From assembly GCA_028753945.1 (NCBI GenBank), contig JAPNXP010000003.1, forward strand, positions 1,178,001 through 1,242,000: DNA of 64,000 bases, written 5' to 3'. The position numbers were made by a program, and so were the translations under genes. A model generated the notes under the pieces. It was not told the DNA's origin. It made no database searches and was given only the letters and a program-made list of their open reading frames with translations. Origin of the DNA: Hexactinellida sp. DTS-2022 (Eukaryota; Porifera; Hexactinellida). Below, piece by piece: positions 21,754-31,620 of this stretch (positions are counted from its first letter, which is position 1; each line of letters begins with the position of its first letter).

Positions 21754-22981
21754 GGATGCTTGCCGCCAAATTATCCGGTATTTAACTTCAAAAATTTAAG
21801 TGTCGATTATTGTGAAATAACATGCAAAAATAACCCGGAATTCTGTTGGAAGTGCAAATTTTCAAAAATCTAGAATATTTTTGCTCAAAAGTGCATTATT
21901 AGTGACGTCATTTTTGATGTCATCGGTGATTATGTGAACATTCCTCACATTTATCACCATTGATTGTTATTTATGTGCATTTTGATACTAATATCAGTTC
22001 ATATATTACTAATATGTATCAACGGCAGGCTGGAAAGCATATGGAGAATGTATATTTGAGGTTATGGGTTCGAATCTCTATGGTGACTATCATTTTAATT
22101 ATTCTGGGATATACAGCAATTCAATTGAAAGATTCCACACATATACATGGTGCATGTACATAGTAGTTCAAAACATTGCTGGAATGAACTTTCTGTTGAA
22201 TTTCGAACAATTCTCACAGCCAATTACATCAAATTCCTTTTCCAGCTGGTGTCCCAAAATAAAGTGGACTTGCATAAATGGATATATATCAAGTCATTTA
22301 GTTACGAACAATGACTGAATACATGTAAAGCTTATCGTACGAATAAAAGCTTACATACTCGTTCCATACAGGGATGAAACACCTTGTAATATCTTAGTTA
22401 TAGAGTGTTTTATTCGGAAAAACTTTGACCCTTAATAACTCAAAACAGAGATTTCTGACCTTTGACCAATTGTTTTTTATAAAATACATATCAAAAGTCG
22501 CCAAAAATTTGGCACATATTAGTATATAACGGTTACTATATATTTGACCTTGATTGAACAAAACGAACTTATATTGCGTGACATGTCCAAGAAAAATTGC
22601 CTAAAAATCGATCTTTTCGAACTAATGTCCGCATGTTTAGGGTATTTATATCCAAAATAAATATTTGTGAACGGATCAGTCTGAAAATGGTCAATTTTCT
22701 TCCTATAGTAGTGCTGTATATACTCAGCAAATTTTAGAACTTGAGCTCTAACAGTTTTTATGATAATATTCAACGCCTATACAATATTTAGTATTACGGA
22801 GATAGGAAGCCATCCGCCACGTAATATGATGGAATTCTGAAAATTGCTCATAAAAAGTTCAAAAGTCATGATTATATGCTTAGTTGGGCTATTACAGGCA
22901 ATAATGGAGAATTTCAGCTCAATATCCAAAATAATCGTAAAACTACCCATAGGGCTAATACACTTTTGGCGGCAAGCATCC
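21754..22981 (+). mobile_element. TTAA element with tRNA-like module, 1,228 bp
   Basis: TTAA at 21750-21753 and 22982-22985. TIRs are GGATGCTTGCCGCCAAA and (reversed) GGATGCTTGCCGCCAAAA. It has the CRE-like TGACGTCA (21903-21910) and the B box GGTTCGAATC (22067-22076). Transposase text passes through the site without it: TDNYP before and LNVNLFKLFSPTKQ after, in one frame across a single TTAA. Confidence 0.92.
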
Positions 22982-23040
22982 TTAAACGTGAACTTATTCA
23001 AGTTATTTTCTCCAACTAAACAGTAAGAGACTAGTGTACC
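22982..23040 (+). pseudogene. P-like transposase segment between two inserts
   Basis: This codes for NVNLFKLFSPTKQ, which continues directly from TDNYPL upstream of the TTAA element. TDNYPLN...LFKLF is the catalytic-core text of P-type transposases. A stop then lies before ETSVPHPS, which runs on beyond the hAT MITE. Confidence 0.7.
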
Positions 23041-23635
23041 CAGGGCCGTTGAGAGCGCTAGCGGGCCCCGGGTCATAATTTTGGGTGCGGGCCCCCTCTG
23101 ATATTTTAGGTCCGTTATCGTAAGTGTATAAACTAAACCCAAACTATCGCATTCGTATTATATATATTTACAATTTTAAATAAATTAAATCCTATTTACT
23201 CGTATATTTTATGAATTTTGAAATAGCTATATTAGCCTATATAGCTATAGAGTTTATGATATAGAGGATTTTTGCACCAGATTTATGTAGATAAGAAGAC
23301 ATCACAGGTTGTGACTTATTGTTCTAAACAGTCAAAGAAACAAAAATGTTGTTAGCCTATTTACTCGTGGCTGCGTTTGGATCGGATCCCGTAAACTAAG
23401 TTAGTTATGGAAATTTTTTATAACTGATACAAAGTAAGTCAGGACTGGGTTTCTAGGAAGGATTAAATAACCAAGGTATTACTCTGCCCAGCAAAGTCTG
23501 TATTTTACCCTTGACTTGTCTACTTAATACAGCCAATAAAGTCCATGATACCTTGACAGACAGAGTTTCTCGGGCCCCCTTGGAACCCGGGCCCCGGGGT
23601 AATTACCCCGCCTACCCCCCCTCTCGACGGCCCTG
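23041..23635. mobile_element. hAT-type MITE, 595 bp (CAGGGCCGTTGAGAG family)
   Basis: Perfect duplication AGTGTACC at 23033-23040 and 23636-23643. TIRs are CAGGGCCGTTGAGAG and (reversed) CAGGGCCGTCGAGAG. Ends are rich in GGGCCCC against an AT-rich interior. It is inserted in transposase text (ETSVPHP reads across the duplication). Non-coding. Confidence 0.92.
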
Positions 23636-24472
23636 AGTGTACCACACCCTTCTAATAATAAAAGAAAACTCTATGTTACTTTTGACTTTGTGCACATTTT
23701 GAAAAGTATTCGAAACAACTGGTTGAATCAGAAAGATATTCGGAAACTTTTCACTTTCCCAAATTTCAGAACATTAAGCTGGATTACTGTGTGTATTCTG
23801 TTCAAGTTTACTCTGCTTCTTTTATTGATGTGAGTCTCCTCTATAATTTAGAGAAATAATCCTTAGCTAAGTTAGCTCCTAGCTTGACTATCAAAGCTTG
23901 TTATCCTTCTGCTATTGAGCGCCAATATGTGAAACTTGTTTTGAAAGTATTCAACGAGTTAACTGTTGCAGCTGTGAAGTTACAGAATGAACTTCGTAAC
24001 AAGAAGACCGAAGCAATACACACGACTTTGTTGAAATGCTTCTTCAAATTTGGAAACTGTTCAACATAAATTCCCCACTTAAAGGTAAACGTTTGAATGA
24101 TGATATTTCAAGACCTCTAACATACCAGGACGAACGATTTTCATTCTTAGCTTGTGTTGTTATTTGGTTAGAGACTTGGCTGGCCTTGCCAGGAAATGTA
24201 GGAAAGTTAAGTAAACAAACGTTTTCCAGTTTTAAACATGCATGTACTGATTGCATCAGATAACTAACCATTTAACTGGATTTTGTGGATTTAACTATCT
24301 TTTGACATCCATTTACAGACAGATCCATTGGAACATCACTTTGTCCTATATCGTATGATGTCAGGTTCAAACTATCATATCTCGTATCTTCAAATCCTTG
24401 AGACTGAATGCCGCCTCAAGTTATCCAACATATTAAAGATTTTTGCTTCACAACAAGATTGTGACTTATATT
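23636..24472 (+). pseudogene. P-like transposase, C-terminal core
   Basis: It starts SVPHPSNNKRKLYVTFDFVH and ILKSIRNNWLNQKDIRK, the 'D.vH.lKsiRNNW' block that carries an acidic residue of the RNase-H-like core of P transposases. Later, in other frames: AIERQYVKLVLKVFNELT, FSFLACVVIWLETWLA and TFSSFKHACTDCI. Then comes EHHFVLYRMMSGSNYHISYL up to QQDCDLYS at the next insert. Broken by a few shifts. Confidence 0.78.
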
Positions 24473-24648
24473 CAGGGCCGGCGGAACAGGGCCGGCGGAA
24501 GAGGGGCGGTTGGGGCGGCCTGCCCACTTTTTTTGTGATTTATTTGGTACTCTGAGATTTCCCGGGCGTGTTTTTTGACTCTGCAATCCTCATAATTATC
24601 ATCATAATACAAGGCCGCCCCACTTCTCACGAGCTTCCGCCGGCCCTG
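24473..24648. mobile_element. hAT-type MITE, 176 bp, with doubled left end
   Basis: Duplication CTTATATT at 24465-24472 and 24649-24656. The left end CAGGGCCGGCGGAA occurs twice in tandem (24473 and 24488); the right end reversed is CAGGGCCGGCGGAAGCTC. The transposase frame reads across the duplication (CDLYS then IQTFIDSYSSLDAN). Confidence 0.9.
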
Positions 24649-24980
24649 CTTATATTCAATTCAGACATTTATTGATTCATACTCATCCCTTGATGCGAAT
24701 AATGGCGATGAAATTGATGTCCAACTAGTCAGAGATGATATTGATGATCTAACTTCCATTGAATGTAGTTTACAGACTCTTCAGTCATTAGCTTTTATTG
24801 CTGGTTATGCAGTACATAAATATATTTTAAAAACTCAGCCATGTCATGTTTGCATTGATCTTTTGACCATTGACAAAGACTTTATCTTTGATGAAGATTC
24901 AAAATCCGAGTTCAGGCTTTTGCAATTAACTGGCCGTGGTGGGCTAAAGTATCCATCTGATTTATCCTCGAATCTCTAGT
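24649..24980 (+). pseudogene. P-like transposase, C-terminal end
   Basis: One open stretch: IQTFIDSYSSLDANNGDEID, DDIDDLTSIECSLQTLQSLA, FIAGYAVHKYILK, QPCHVCIDLLT and LQLTGRGGLKYPSDLSSNL, then a stop. AGY...K...C..C..L and RGGLkyPs are the usual C-terminal text of P/THAP9-type transposases. Confidence 0.75.
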
Positions 24981-25271
24981 AACTTTATGGAAAACGTTAA
25001 TTGCAATTCAAAGGAAAGACAACTTGTTGGCGATATTGATGTAAAGATCATCCAGAATAATTATTGTGAAAGTAACCTTGATATTCTTAGAAGAGACTGA
25101 TGCGATTGCTAAATCGAGTTGCATTTCTTGTGGTGTCTCTATTTTGACTATCCTGATTAATTTCTAAATGAAGTTGAAAACATTTAACTGTGTTTATCAC
25201 TTTTTCATCGTACACTACTTCATCCATGGTACATTTGATGGTAGGCCTTATATAGAGTAGGCTATGCACTG

Positions 25272-25460
25272 TATAATTTGTAATAGCATATCCATGGTTT
25301 ATATTGGTGTATTATACAGCGCCTCAATATACGATGGAGCCTCAAAATACGATACAAAAGTGCTTAGGATATCTGAGATTTTTTTTGAAATTGTTTTGGA
25401 CCATGGATGAGCTTCTTCACTCTGATCCATGGTCCAATTTATGAAATTTCATAACTATAA
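25272..25460 (-). repeat. Dispersed repeat shared with 28455-28570
   Basis: Directly after the P-like end, TATAATTTGTAATAGCATAT and CGCCTCAA(T/A)ATACGAT follow. The same text, reversed, is at about 28455-28568, where it also abuts an ACAGTG motif. It is followed by two copies of GACCATGGATCA-like text (about 25408 and 25430, one reversed). Ends were not defined. Confidence 0.45.
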
Positions 25461-25637
25461 GAATGCAGCACAAAACTTTGGCAGGGAATCAACATACATC
25501 ATAGTTCATTGTCAATCTAATGCACAAAGAATTTGTATAATACTGAATATTTGGGGCAATTATTTGGATATTTTATTTCATTCTCATCCATAGTCCAACA
25601 ATTAGAATATGTAATATCAATCGAACTATATAACAAT

Positions 25638-26077
25638 TTACTTTGGGTATATAACGATATTTTCGGAATGATTACTATATAATATACTGTATATACAGAT
25701 AAACATATTATCCGTCTCTGCTATTGTATATTTTGAAAATCTATCTATAGTCTTCAATTTAGAATAATTGACAAGCTCTTGCGTCGAACGAATACTACAC
25801 CCCAAGTTATTAGGAGCCCAATGACAGTATTCCGTGCGTATAAATCGACTCTCTTGTTTCTCTACCGTAACCCAGCTGTTAGTTCTCAACTAACTGGTTC
25901 CTGAGGCTCCTTCCGGTCTTGAGATATATCTACATAGGCGAATATTATAGTCTGTGTTGGAGGGCCCGCACTATTAGTCGATTTGAAAAGGTAGAAATCA
26001 GGAAAACTCTCGGTGGATACTGGCTTGTGAACACCTGATAAAATTTGGGAAATACCCATTGAAAATATTTCTGACAA
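25638..26077 (-). CDS. Two adjacent unrecognised minus-strand frames
   Basis: Frames 25886-26077 (63 aa: SGVHKPVSTESFPDFYLF, TQTIIFAYVDIS) and 25638-25889 (83 aa: NSWVTVEKQESRFIRTEYCH) follow one another on the minus strand. Their composition looks coding (mixed, few low-complexity runs), but no domain was recognised. They could be exons or a remnant. Confidence 0.2.
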
Positions 26078-27000
26078 TGCTTTTCCGAATTGACTGAAAC
26101 TCGTTGATATCTCTACTCAAGTACACCTAATTGACAGGAGCTAAACTATGAATTATATAATATTTTACTCTGTTTACATATTTGATAAATTATATTCTTC
26201 CTGCCAGGATGTGTCCAATGTTAGCCCTATAGTGCTAGCGTGTAATGTTGCTTTGTTACACATGTACATTTATAATGAGTATAATTCGACATCTTCATTT
26301 GCTTTTGGGTTGTGAAATATAGCTCAGCAGTTCTATTGGCAATACATAAATTGATTCAGTTATATTACTAAAGAGAAGTGTTCCATTTGTTAGGGGAACA
26401 CTCGTATAGTATAGAACGTTCGTTCGAAATTTAGCCAGTTCTCAATTTAAATACACATGTATATTACATCTACCGTGAATATAATACGAACTTATTCACG
26501 TGTACAATGGATATGGTGCACCAATGTAGTAACGGAGACTACGACGATGGGAAACTGTAGACTAGTAGCGTACATAGCCATCTAGTGGGGTTTCGTTCTA
26601 ATACAGGAACTCATCAGGAGGGTGATCCTGGATACCATAACTCTACTCACGCCTGTGGGTGGTCATGCTTCCTTTATTCCCACGGTGTCTCCGTCACGAG
26701 ACTCGTGCCTCCTGCCGGGTGTGTCTCCCGAACAACACTATCCAGGCCCCGATACTACACTATCCTGTTCCACTTATCATATAATCACAGTTATTGAGTC
26801 TCAATAATCAAAATGCCTGTAAGACCATTTTCCTATTCTGTAGAGCCATGCTACTTGTATTGAATGCAATATCCTTAGGAAGGTTTGCATCAAGTTGCCA
26901 AGGAACAATCGTTCCATCAATGTGTCGTTTAATTCGAGTTGGCTTTGAATAGCTAGGTATGTATTCGCTTTATAATTGGGGTGGTTTAGAAGGGGTAGCC
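26078..27000. other. Stretch without a supported gene
   Basis: A GC-richer block at 26590-26770 (plus-strand frames of 61 and 70 aa) has no recognisable domain. The remainder is AT-rich. Confidence 0.4.
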
Positions 27001-27039
27001 GTCGAGGTTTTAGTTTGCCAATGGGGTCCAGTAGTTTAT

Positions 27040-27315
27040 CTAGTCCGTAGGCTTCCGCTTGTCTGCTGTAGGGAGGTCGTCGCCGTTGGGAGGTGCGGTG
27101 TATTTCATCTCTGGAGGAATGTCCCTTCCGATTCTTTCGTATAGGGCTGCTACTGTCAGGTGGGTGTAGAGGGTGATCACCGTGTAGGGCACCGAGTCCG
27201 TAGGTTGATCGAGCATATTCATCAGGGTGAATTGGTGCAGTTTGGTACTGAAGTCTACAAAAGGTTTAGTACCTGGTTTATGCACGTGGAAGTATTCATT
27301 ATCCGTAAGAATCAT
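27040..27315 (-). CDS. Unrecognised minus-strand reading frame, 91 aa
   Basis: It contains MILTDNEYFHVHKPGTKPFV, SVPYTVITLYTHLTVAALYE and RDIPPEMKYTAPPNGDD. Composition is protein-like and clearly more GC-rich than the surroundings. It lies just downstream, on the same strand, of the frame at 27377-27634, so the two probably belong together. No family was recognised; an old mobile or virus-derived gene is possible but not shown. Confidence 0.35.
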   Translation of the reverse strand: MILTDNEYFHVHKPGTKPFVDFSTKLHQFTLMNMLDQPTDSVPYTVITLYTHLTVAALYERIGRDIPPEMKYTAPPNGDDLPTADKRKPTD

Positions 27316-27376
27316 GGCTAGAGCGGAGTCATCGGGGAAGCTGGCGAGTATGGATTGTTGCGCAGCCGGGGCTCGA

Positions 27377-27634
27377 TTATTGGGAGTCGGAGACTATTCG
27401 ATTTATCTCCTCTACTAAGAGTCCCAGGGAGTCATTGGAGGGTTGCTTCTCTAGGACAGGAGGGGGCCGTGGGGTAATTGGTGGGCAACCGGGTTGGTAA
27501 GGAGCTATGGGATTGAGAAGAATGTTGGTTTGCACGCCGGGTTTAGGGTGGTACTGCTGGGCTACTAATTTTCTATTATCCGTGATTATGTCAAATGCAT
27601 TAGCACGGTTAGTTTGATAACGAGTGTTATACAT
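27377..27634 (-). CDS. Unrecognised proline-rich minus-strand frame, 85 aa
   Basis: It starts MYNTRYQTNRANAFDIITDN and has a proline-rich middle (IAPYQPGCPPITPRPPPVLE) followed by SLGLLVEEINRIV. It is preceded by AT-rich DNA with promoter-like A/T runs. No family was recognised. Coding character is suggested by its composition and by the second frame downstream. Confidence 0.35.
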   Translation of the reverse strand: MYNTRYQTNRANAFDIITDNRKLVAQQYHPKPGVQTNILLNPIAPYQPGCPPITPRPPPVLEKQPSNDSLGLLVEEINRIVSDSQ

Positions 27635-27639
27635 TAGTT

Positions 27640-28450
27640 TGTCGGTTTGAGTATAGACTTTGTTTAATAAATAATCAAAGGTACAGAAATAGGTTGATAA
27701 AACAAGTAACTTAAGATACTTTCGAGCCTTTTTATAGCTCTCTTCAGGTAGAGTTGTTGAGTTGTTTATTGTTTGCAGTTTGTGCCGTTAGGTTGCTTCT
27801 TGCTAATTTGTGATTGTTCATTATATTGTTTTGTTTTGTCAGGTAGTGGTCTGTGAATGCTTGTATTGTTCGTGGGTTTTGTTTGCTTATTTGTATCGCG
27901 TAGTCTAGTGTGTATAGTTTATTTGATACGGTTGTGTTGTTAGGGTAGTTGTTGTAGAATGTGTTTGGTAGTGTTAAGTTTAGGAGATTTGCTAAGGGCG
28001 TTTTTGGAGGAATGTTGCAGAGTGTGCTGATTATTTTAGGGAGAGTTGCTAAGGTTTTTTCGAGGAATGTTGTATTGCTTTGGAGTGTATTTAGTTATTT
28101 CTTTTTATTGCAACTTGTTTAATTGGATATTTAGATCTTTATAGTTGCTTTAGTTTTAACATGTCATTCTAAGTTGATTTGTTAGTAGTTTAGTTGTTTT
28201 TAATCCATTATCAGTTGATTTCTAAGAAGTAAAGTCTTTTATCCATAAATAAGTAAATCTGTTAAATGAGTTAGTTCTTTTATCCATAAATAATGCGGTT
28301 TGTTAATGAGTTAGTTCTTTTATCCATAAGTACCTTGATTTAACCGTTCACTGCCTAATTGTTACAACGTGTATCAAGAGCATTGATAAGTTATAGAGAG
28401 TCAATAATGCATAAAATCGATGTATTTACGATTTTTTTTGACCATTCTGT
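27640..28450. other. T/G-rich stretch with short direct repeats
   Basis: Strongly strand-asymmetric (T and G on the plus strand) from ~27740 to 28150. GAGTTAGTTCTTTTATCCAT recurs at 28268 and 28310, with a related TCTTTTATCCATAAATAA at 28232. No gene is seen. Confidence 0.5.
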
Positions 28451-28570
28451 GTTCTTCCACTATTTTTTGTAGTGCTGTTGTATCGTATTTTGAGGCGCAA
28501 TCGTATATTGTTGCGCTGTTTGATACACCAATATAGACGATGGATATGCTATTACAAATTATACAGTGGT

Positions 28571-28866
28571 ATTTTGAGGCGTTCTGATAGATTGAGAAGC
28601 TACTATAAATGTGATTTCCTATCATTTTGAATTATATCATGAACTCTAGACTCTGTATAAGTGAACCATGGATGCGCTATAAAAATTATATTGTTGTCTT
28701 TTGAGGCGCGTAGTAAACAATTTTCTATTTCGAGAATTTAGTTAATTTAATGTAAAATTGATTAGTTATCTAATATTTTCTACAAACTACGATAAATTAT
28801 CTCGTAAATGATTGGAAATCACATTTATGGTAGTTCTCAATCTATCAGAACGCCTCAAAATATCAC
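28571..28866. repeat. ~296-bp inverted-repeat (hairpin) element
   Basis: The arms of ~57 bp at 28571-28627 and 28810-28866 are inverted copies (TATTTTGAGGCGTTCTGATA ... TATCAGAACGCCTCAAAATA) with a few differences. The loop is ~180 bp. This looks like a MITE. P-like terminal text CAGTACATAGCTTACTCTAT follows directly at 28869, so the site holds more than one element. Confidence 0.65.
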
Positions 28867-28999
28867 AGTACATAGCTTACTCTATATACTAATTTCTAAG
28901 CAAAGTACATGCAAATTAAAAATTTCAATTGGGCTATCAGGCCACACATAAGGTTGTTTCAGGACGCATGCGGCCTGAAAACCTAGTTTTCGAAACCTT

Positions 29000-29770
29000 G
29001 GTATACAGAGGTACACATATTTACAGTAGTTAGTATAAATTAGAATATTACACATATTTACAGTAGTTAGTATACCGAGGTACATATTTATTTAAAGTAG
29101 TTAGTATACCGATTACATATTTATCTACAGTAGTTAGTATACCGAGGTACATATATTTATTTACAGTAGTTATTATACCGAGGTACACACATTTATTTAC
29201 AGTAGTTAGTATACCGAGGTACACACATTTATTTACAGTAGTAGGTATACCGAGGTACATATTTATTTACAGTAGTTAGAATACCGAGGTACACACATTT
29301 ATTTACAGTAGTTAGTATGCATTATAATATTACACACATTTACAGTATTTGGTATACATTAGAATCAGATACGGATCCACCGGGGGGGTGCGGGAGGTGC
29401 GCACCCCCCAACTCTTCATGAAATTGGACTCTTGAGACTCACATTTCTCAGATAGCTTATTTAGAGTGATAATTACGCTATGGTTTAAATTTGCACTCCC
29501 CACTAATTCTAATCTGGATCCGTCCTTGATTAGAATATTACACATTTACAGTAGTTATCATACCGAGGTACACATATTTATTAAAGTAGTTAGTATACCG
29601 AGGTTCACATATATTTACAGTAGTTAGTATACAGTGGTAATACACATATTATACAGTAGAATACACATATTATACAGAAGTTAGTAACTTAGTATACAAG
29701 TACTAATACACATACTATTATACAGTAGTTAGTAACAGTAGTAATACACATATTATACAGTGGTTAGTAT
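29000..29770. repeat. Tandem ~34-37-bp minisatellite (TTTACAGTAGTTAGTATACC)
   Basis: About 18 units of the type ACATATTTATTTACAGTAGT-TAGTATACCGAGGT, variable in length, decaying toward 29770 into ATTATACAGTAG repeats. It is interrupted by a hAT MITE at 29366-29528. The minus-strand frame of repeated YLGILTTVNKCV units is a by-product of the array. Confidence 0.9.
29366..29528. mobile_element. hAT-type MITE, 163 bp, inside the minisatellite
   Basis: Duplication ATTAGAAT at 29358-29365 and 29529-29536. The ends CAGATACGGATCCA and (reversed) CAAGGACGGATCCA are inverted, followed by CCGGGGGG and GCACCCCCC tracts. Inserted into the tandem array. Confidence 0.87.
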
Positions 29771-30426
29771 AATATATACTTTATGTTCTGCGGCATTTTT
29801 AGGTCGTAGGTTGTTAGTGATGTGTCCCTTTCCTCTGGGGCTAATATGATCTCTGGATGTGCCTCCGTAGTGGAATGTACAGTCGGAGAAGGCGGAATAA
29901 CGCGTGTAATTACTGGAAGATACATAGTGGTCAGCAGTGCTCGACAAATTAGGTGGTTTGGTGGCGTTAGCCACCAAAAATCTTTCTTAAGCCACCAAAT
30001 TTAAACTTTGGTGGCTTAACTAATCCACCATTAATTGTGGAATTATTTAATGTTGTGTAGATTAAATTGTTCGTTGAATTATTGGTTATGAATATTATTG
30101 TTGTTTTACGGCATCAGAATTTTCTCAAGCCATCAGTTGTTAGTTAAACCGGCCGTTGATTATTCTTTAGCCACCAGAAAAAGTGAGATGGTGGCTTAAT
30201 TAGCCACCATCTAAATTTCATTTTGTCGAGCACTGGTGGTCAGACTCGGCGTCTTGTAGGCAGAATTGGCTTTGTTTTGCAACTTCAAACTTGCCATCTC
30301 TGTTTTGAGTTCAGCGAGTTCCTTCTCATGTTTAGCATCGGATTTCACAATGAAGAGTTTGAGAGATCGTAATCTTCCTGCTGTTTTCCCATCTTTAAAT
30401 GCAATGAAGCCAGAGACTCCACCACA
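29764..30426 (-). CDS. Probable terminal exon with coiled coil, split by a hAT MITE
   Basis: On the minus strand TTATTTCTGTTATAG (a good 3' splice site) precedes position 30426. From there one frame reads GGVSGFIAFKDGKTAGRLR, SLKLFIVKSDAKHEKELAEL and KTEMASLKLQNKANSAYKTP, a charged heptad-like helix. The frame reaches the MITE duplication at 30236 and continues on the other side (29926 downward) as TTMYLPVITRVIPPSPTVHS, TEAHPEIILAPEERDTS and LKMPQNIKYIL to a stop at 29764-29766. The frame is kept across a single copy of the 8-bp duplication. No family was recognised. It is either a host gene with a recent insertion or an old gene remnant. A ~310-bp insertion in the coding exon should abolish the product unless spliced out. 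Confidence 0.4.
29935..30235. mobile_element. hAT-type MITE, 301 bp (CAGTGCTCGACAAA family)
   Basis: Perfect duplication GTGGTCAG at 29927-29934 and 30236-30243. TIRs are CAGTGCTCGACAAA and (reversed) CAGTGCTCGACAAAA. Subterminal copies of GGTGGCT/AGCCACC occur in both orientations near both ends, a likely transposase-binding array. Clean ends suggest recent insertion. Confidence 0.93.
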
Positions 30427-30559
30427 CTATAACAGAAATAATCTGGGAGGGTCATTGATGACGGCTGGGCTAAGAGACTGGAGTTACATGCTTCAGTTTC
30501 TACATCAGGAATAACTGTCTCGGGGTAAAGAATATGGGGTGCACCTTGGGGAGGAGGGA

Positions 30560-30690
30560 TGGGGAGACGGACGGAAGACCGGAGACCGACAGAAGAGAAC
30601 GAGACGAGACGAGAGGACAAGAGAGGACAAGAGAGAGAGGGAGAAGAGAGAGAGGAAGAGAGAGGAAGAGAGAGGAAGATCACACACTGC
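30560..30690. repeat. Purine-rich GAGA low-complexity tract
   Basis: Nearly all G/A on the plus strand (GAGACGAGA, AGAGGAAGAG repeats). Long frames here are low-complexity artefacts. Confidence 0.85.
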
Positions 30691-30714
30691 ATACACATAA
30701 TTATTATAGAATTC

Positions 30715-30835
30715 AAATTAAACACAATTATTGTAAAATTTAAATTAAAGTTTTAAACACAATTATTGTATAATTTAAATTAAAGTTTTGAACACAATTA
30801 TAATTTAAGTTATTAACACACAATTATTACATAGT
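30715..30835. repeat. 35-bp AT-rich tandem repeat
   Basis: AACACAATTATTGTA followed by AATTTAAATTAAAGTTTT recurs at 30721, 30756 and 30791 (35-bp spacing), with a decayed further copy. Confidence 0.85.
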
Positions 30836-31551
30836 AATTTAAAATAATTAAACAAATCTGTTGTTATTTAGAGGAAAACAATAATTGGGGATTAAGTAAA
30901 CTAATATCGTATATTGGATAGCAAATCTTTTGAATAGCAAATCAATTCAAATAACATTTTTGCCGTTGCTACATAATTTGAATAGGATATTCTATAAGCT
31001 TTATCAATTGGCATTATGGCCTCTAATTTTCATAATTATAATAACGATCTCTCTAAAGTTTCTGCGTTAAAATTTTGTCATTATTGCCGCAAATATTCCT
31101 AATTATAATAATGATATTCTCTAATAGTGTCCGCTTTATCAGTTGAAATTATTGTCGAAACTATACATTATTTGAATTACAAGCTCTTCGGTCTTGGTCG
31201 CAACGCGACTGATCACTCCCTCACAAAGAACCTTTGTTCATTCGTGTTAGACACTATGCAAAACAATTAAACAATAGCTCATTAATTCATCAATGTGAAA
31301 AACATAGAATTCCTTTGTTCCTAAAATAGAATTGACAGACTTCACACGATATGTTAATTATAATTAGAGTTACATTTTATTCATACCTGACGCAAAATTA
31401 CTGTGGTAAATAGAAAAATTTCTCAAAGGTATAACACTGTTAGTTCTATAAAGGGATAAATTTGGGAGTGACTGTTGACTGGAATCATTAAGTAATTTGT
31501 TATTTGGTGACGTCATGTAACCACAATGTGTATACAGTGTTTCGAAATTGG
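30836..31551. other. AT-rich stretch, no gene seen
   Basis: Short degenerate direct repeats around 30990-31160 (AATTATAATAA(C/T)GAT, ATTGCCG) suggest local duplication. A CRE-like TGACGTCA lies at 31508-31515. Nothing else is supported. Confidence 0.45.
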
Positions 31552-31620
31552 GTTAATCAACATAGGAATTATCTGATGCTTCCAGTTTTTTTCCAGTGTT
31601 TTGAATTGTGTCCAATGTAG

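Larger units (their letters stand above)
20279..25271 (+). mobile_element. P-like (THAP) DNA transposon, ~5.0 kb with three nested MITEs
   Basis: Terminal inverted repeats of about 38 bp: left CAGTACATAGCCTACTCTAT..., right (reversed) CAGTGCATAGCCTACTCTAT..., both continuing AAGGCCTACCATCAAA. Subterminal inverted copies of GGATGAAGTAGTGTACGA occur near 20336 and 25195. It codes for a THAP finger and a P-element-type transposase in the same direction. Nested inserts at 21754-22981, 23041-23635 and 24473-24648, with their duplications, account for ~2.0 kb, leaving ~2.97 kb. A target duplication was not clear. It is inactive (many shifts). Confidence 0.8.

Noticed and set aside
29048-29260. Array of short direct repeats that resembles a CRISPR
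   Set aside because: Units are directly adjacent with no unique spacers, lengths vary, and the DNA is eukaryotic. It is a minisatellite.
30505-30756. Long R/E-rich and S/L-rich frames
   Set aside because: They arise from the GAGA purine tract.
31508-31515. TGACGTCA as a regulatory site for the 31.6-kb exons
   Set aside because: A single 8-mer without promoter context or start exon; its relation to the TTAA elements' CRE is not supported by shared flanks.
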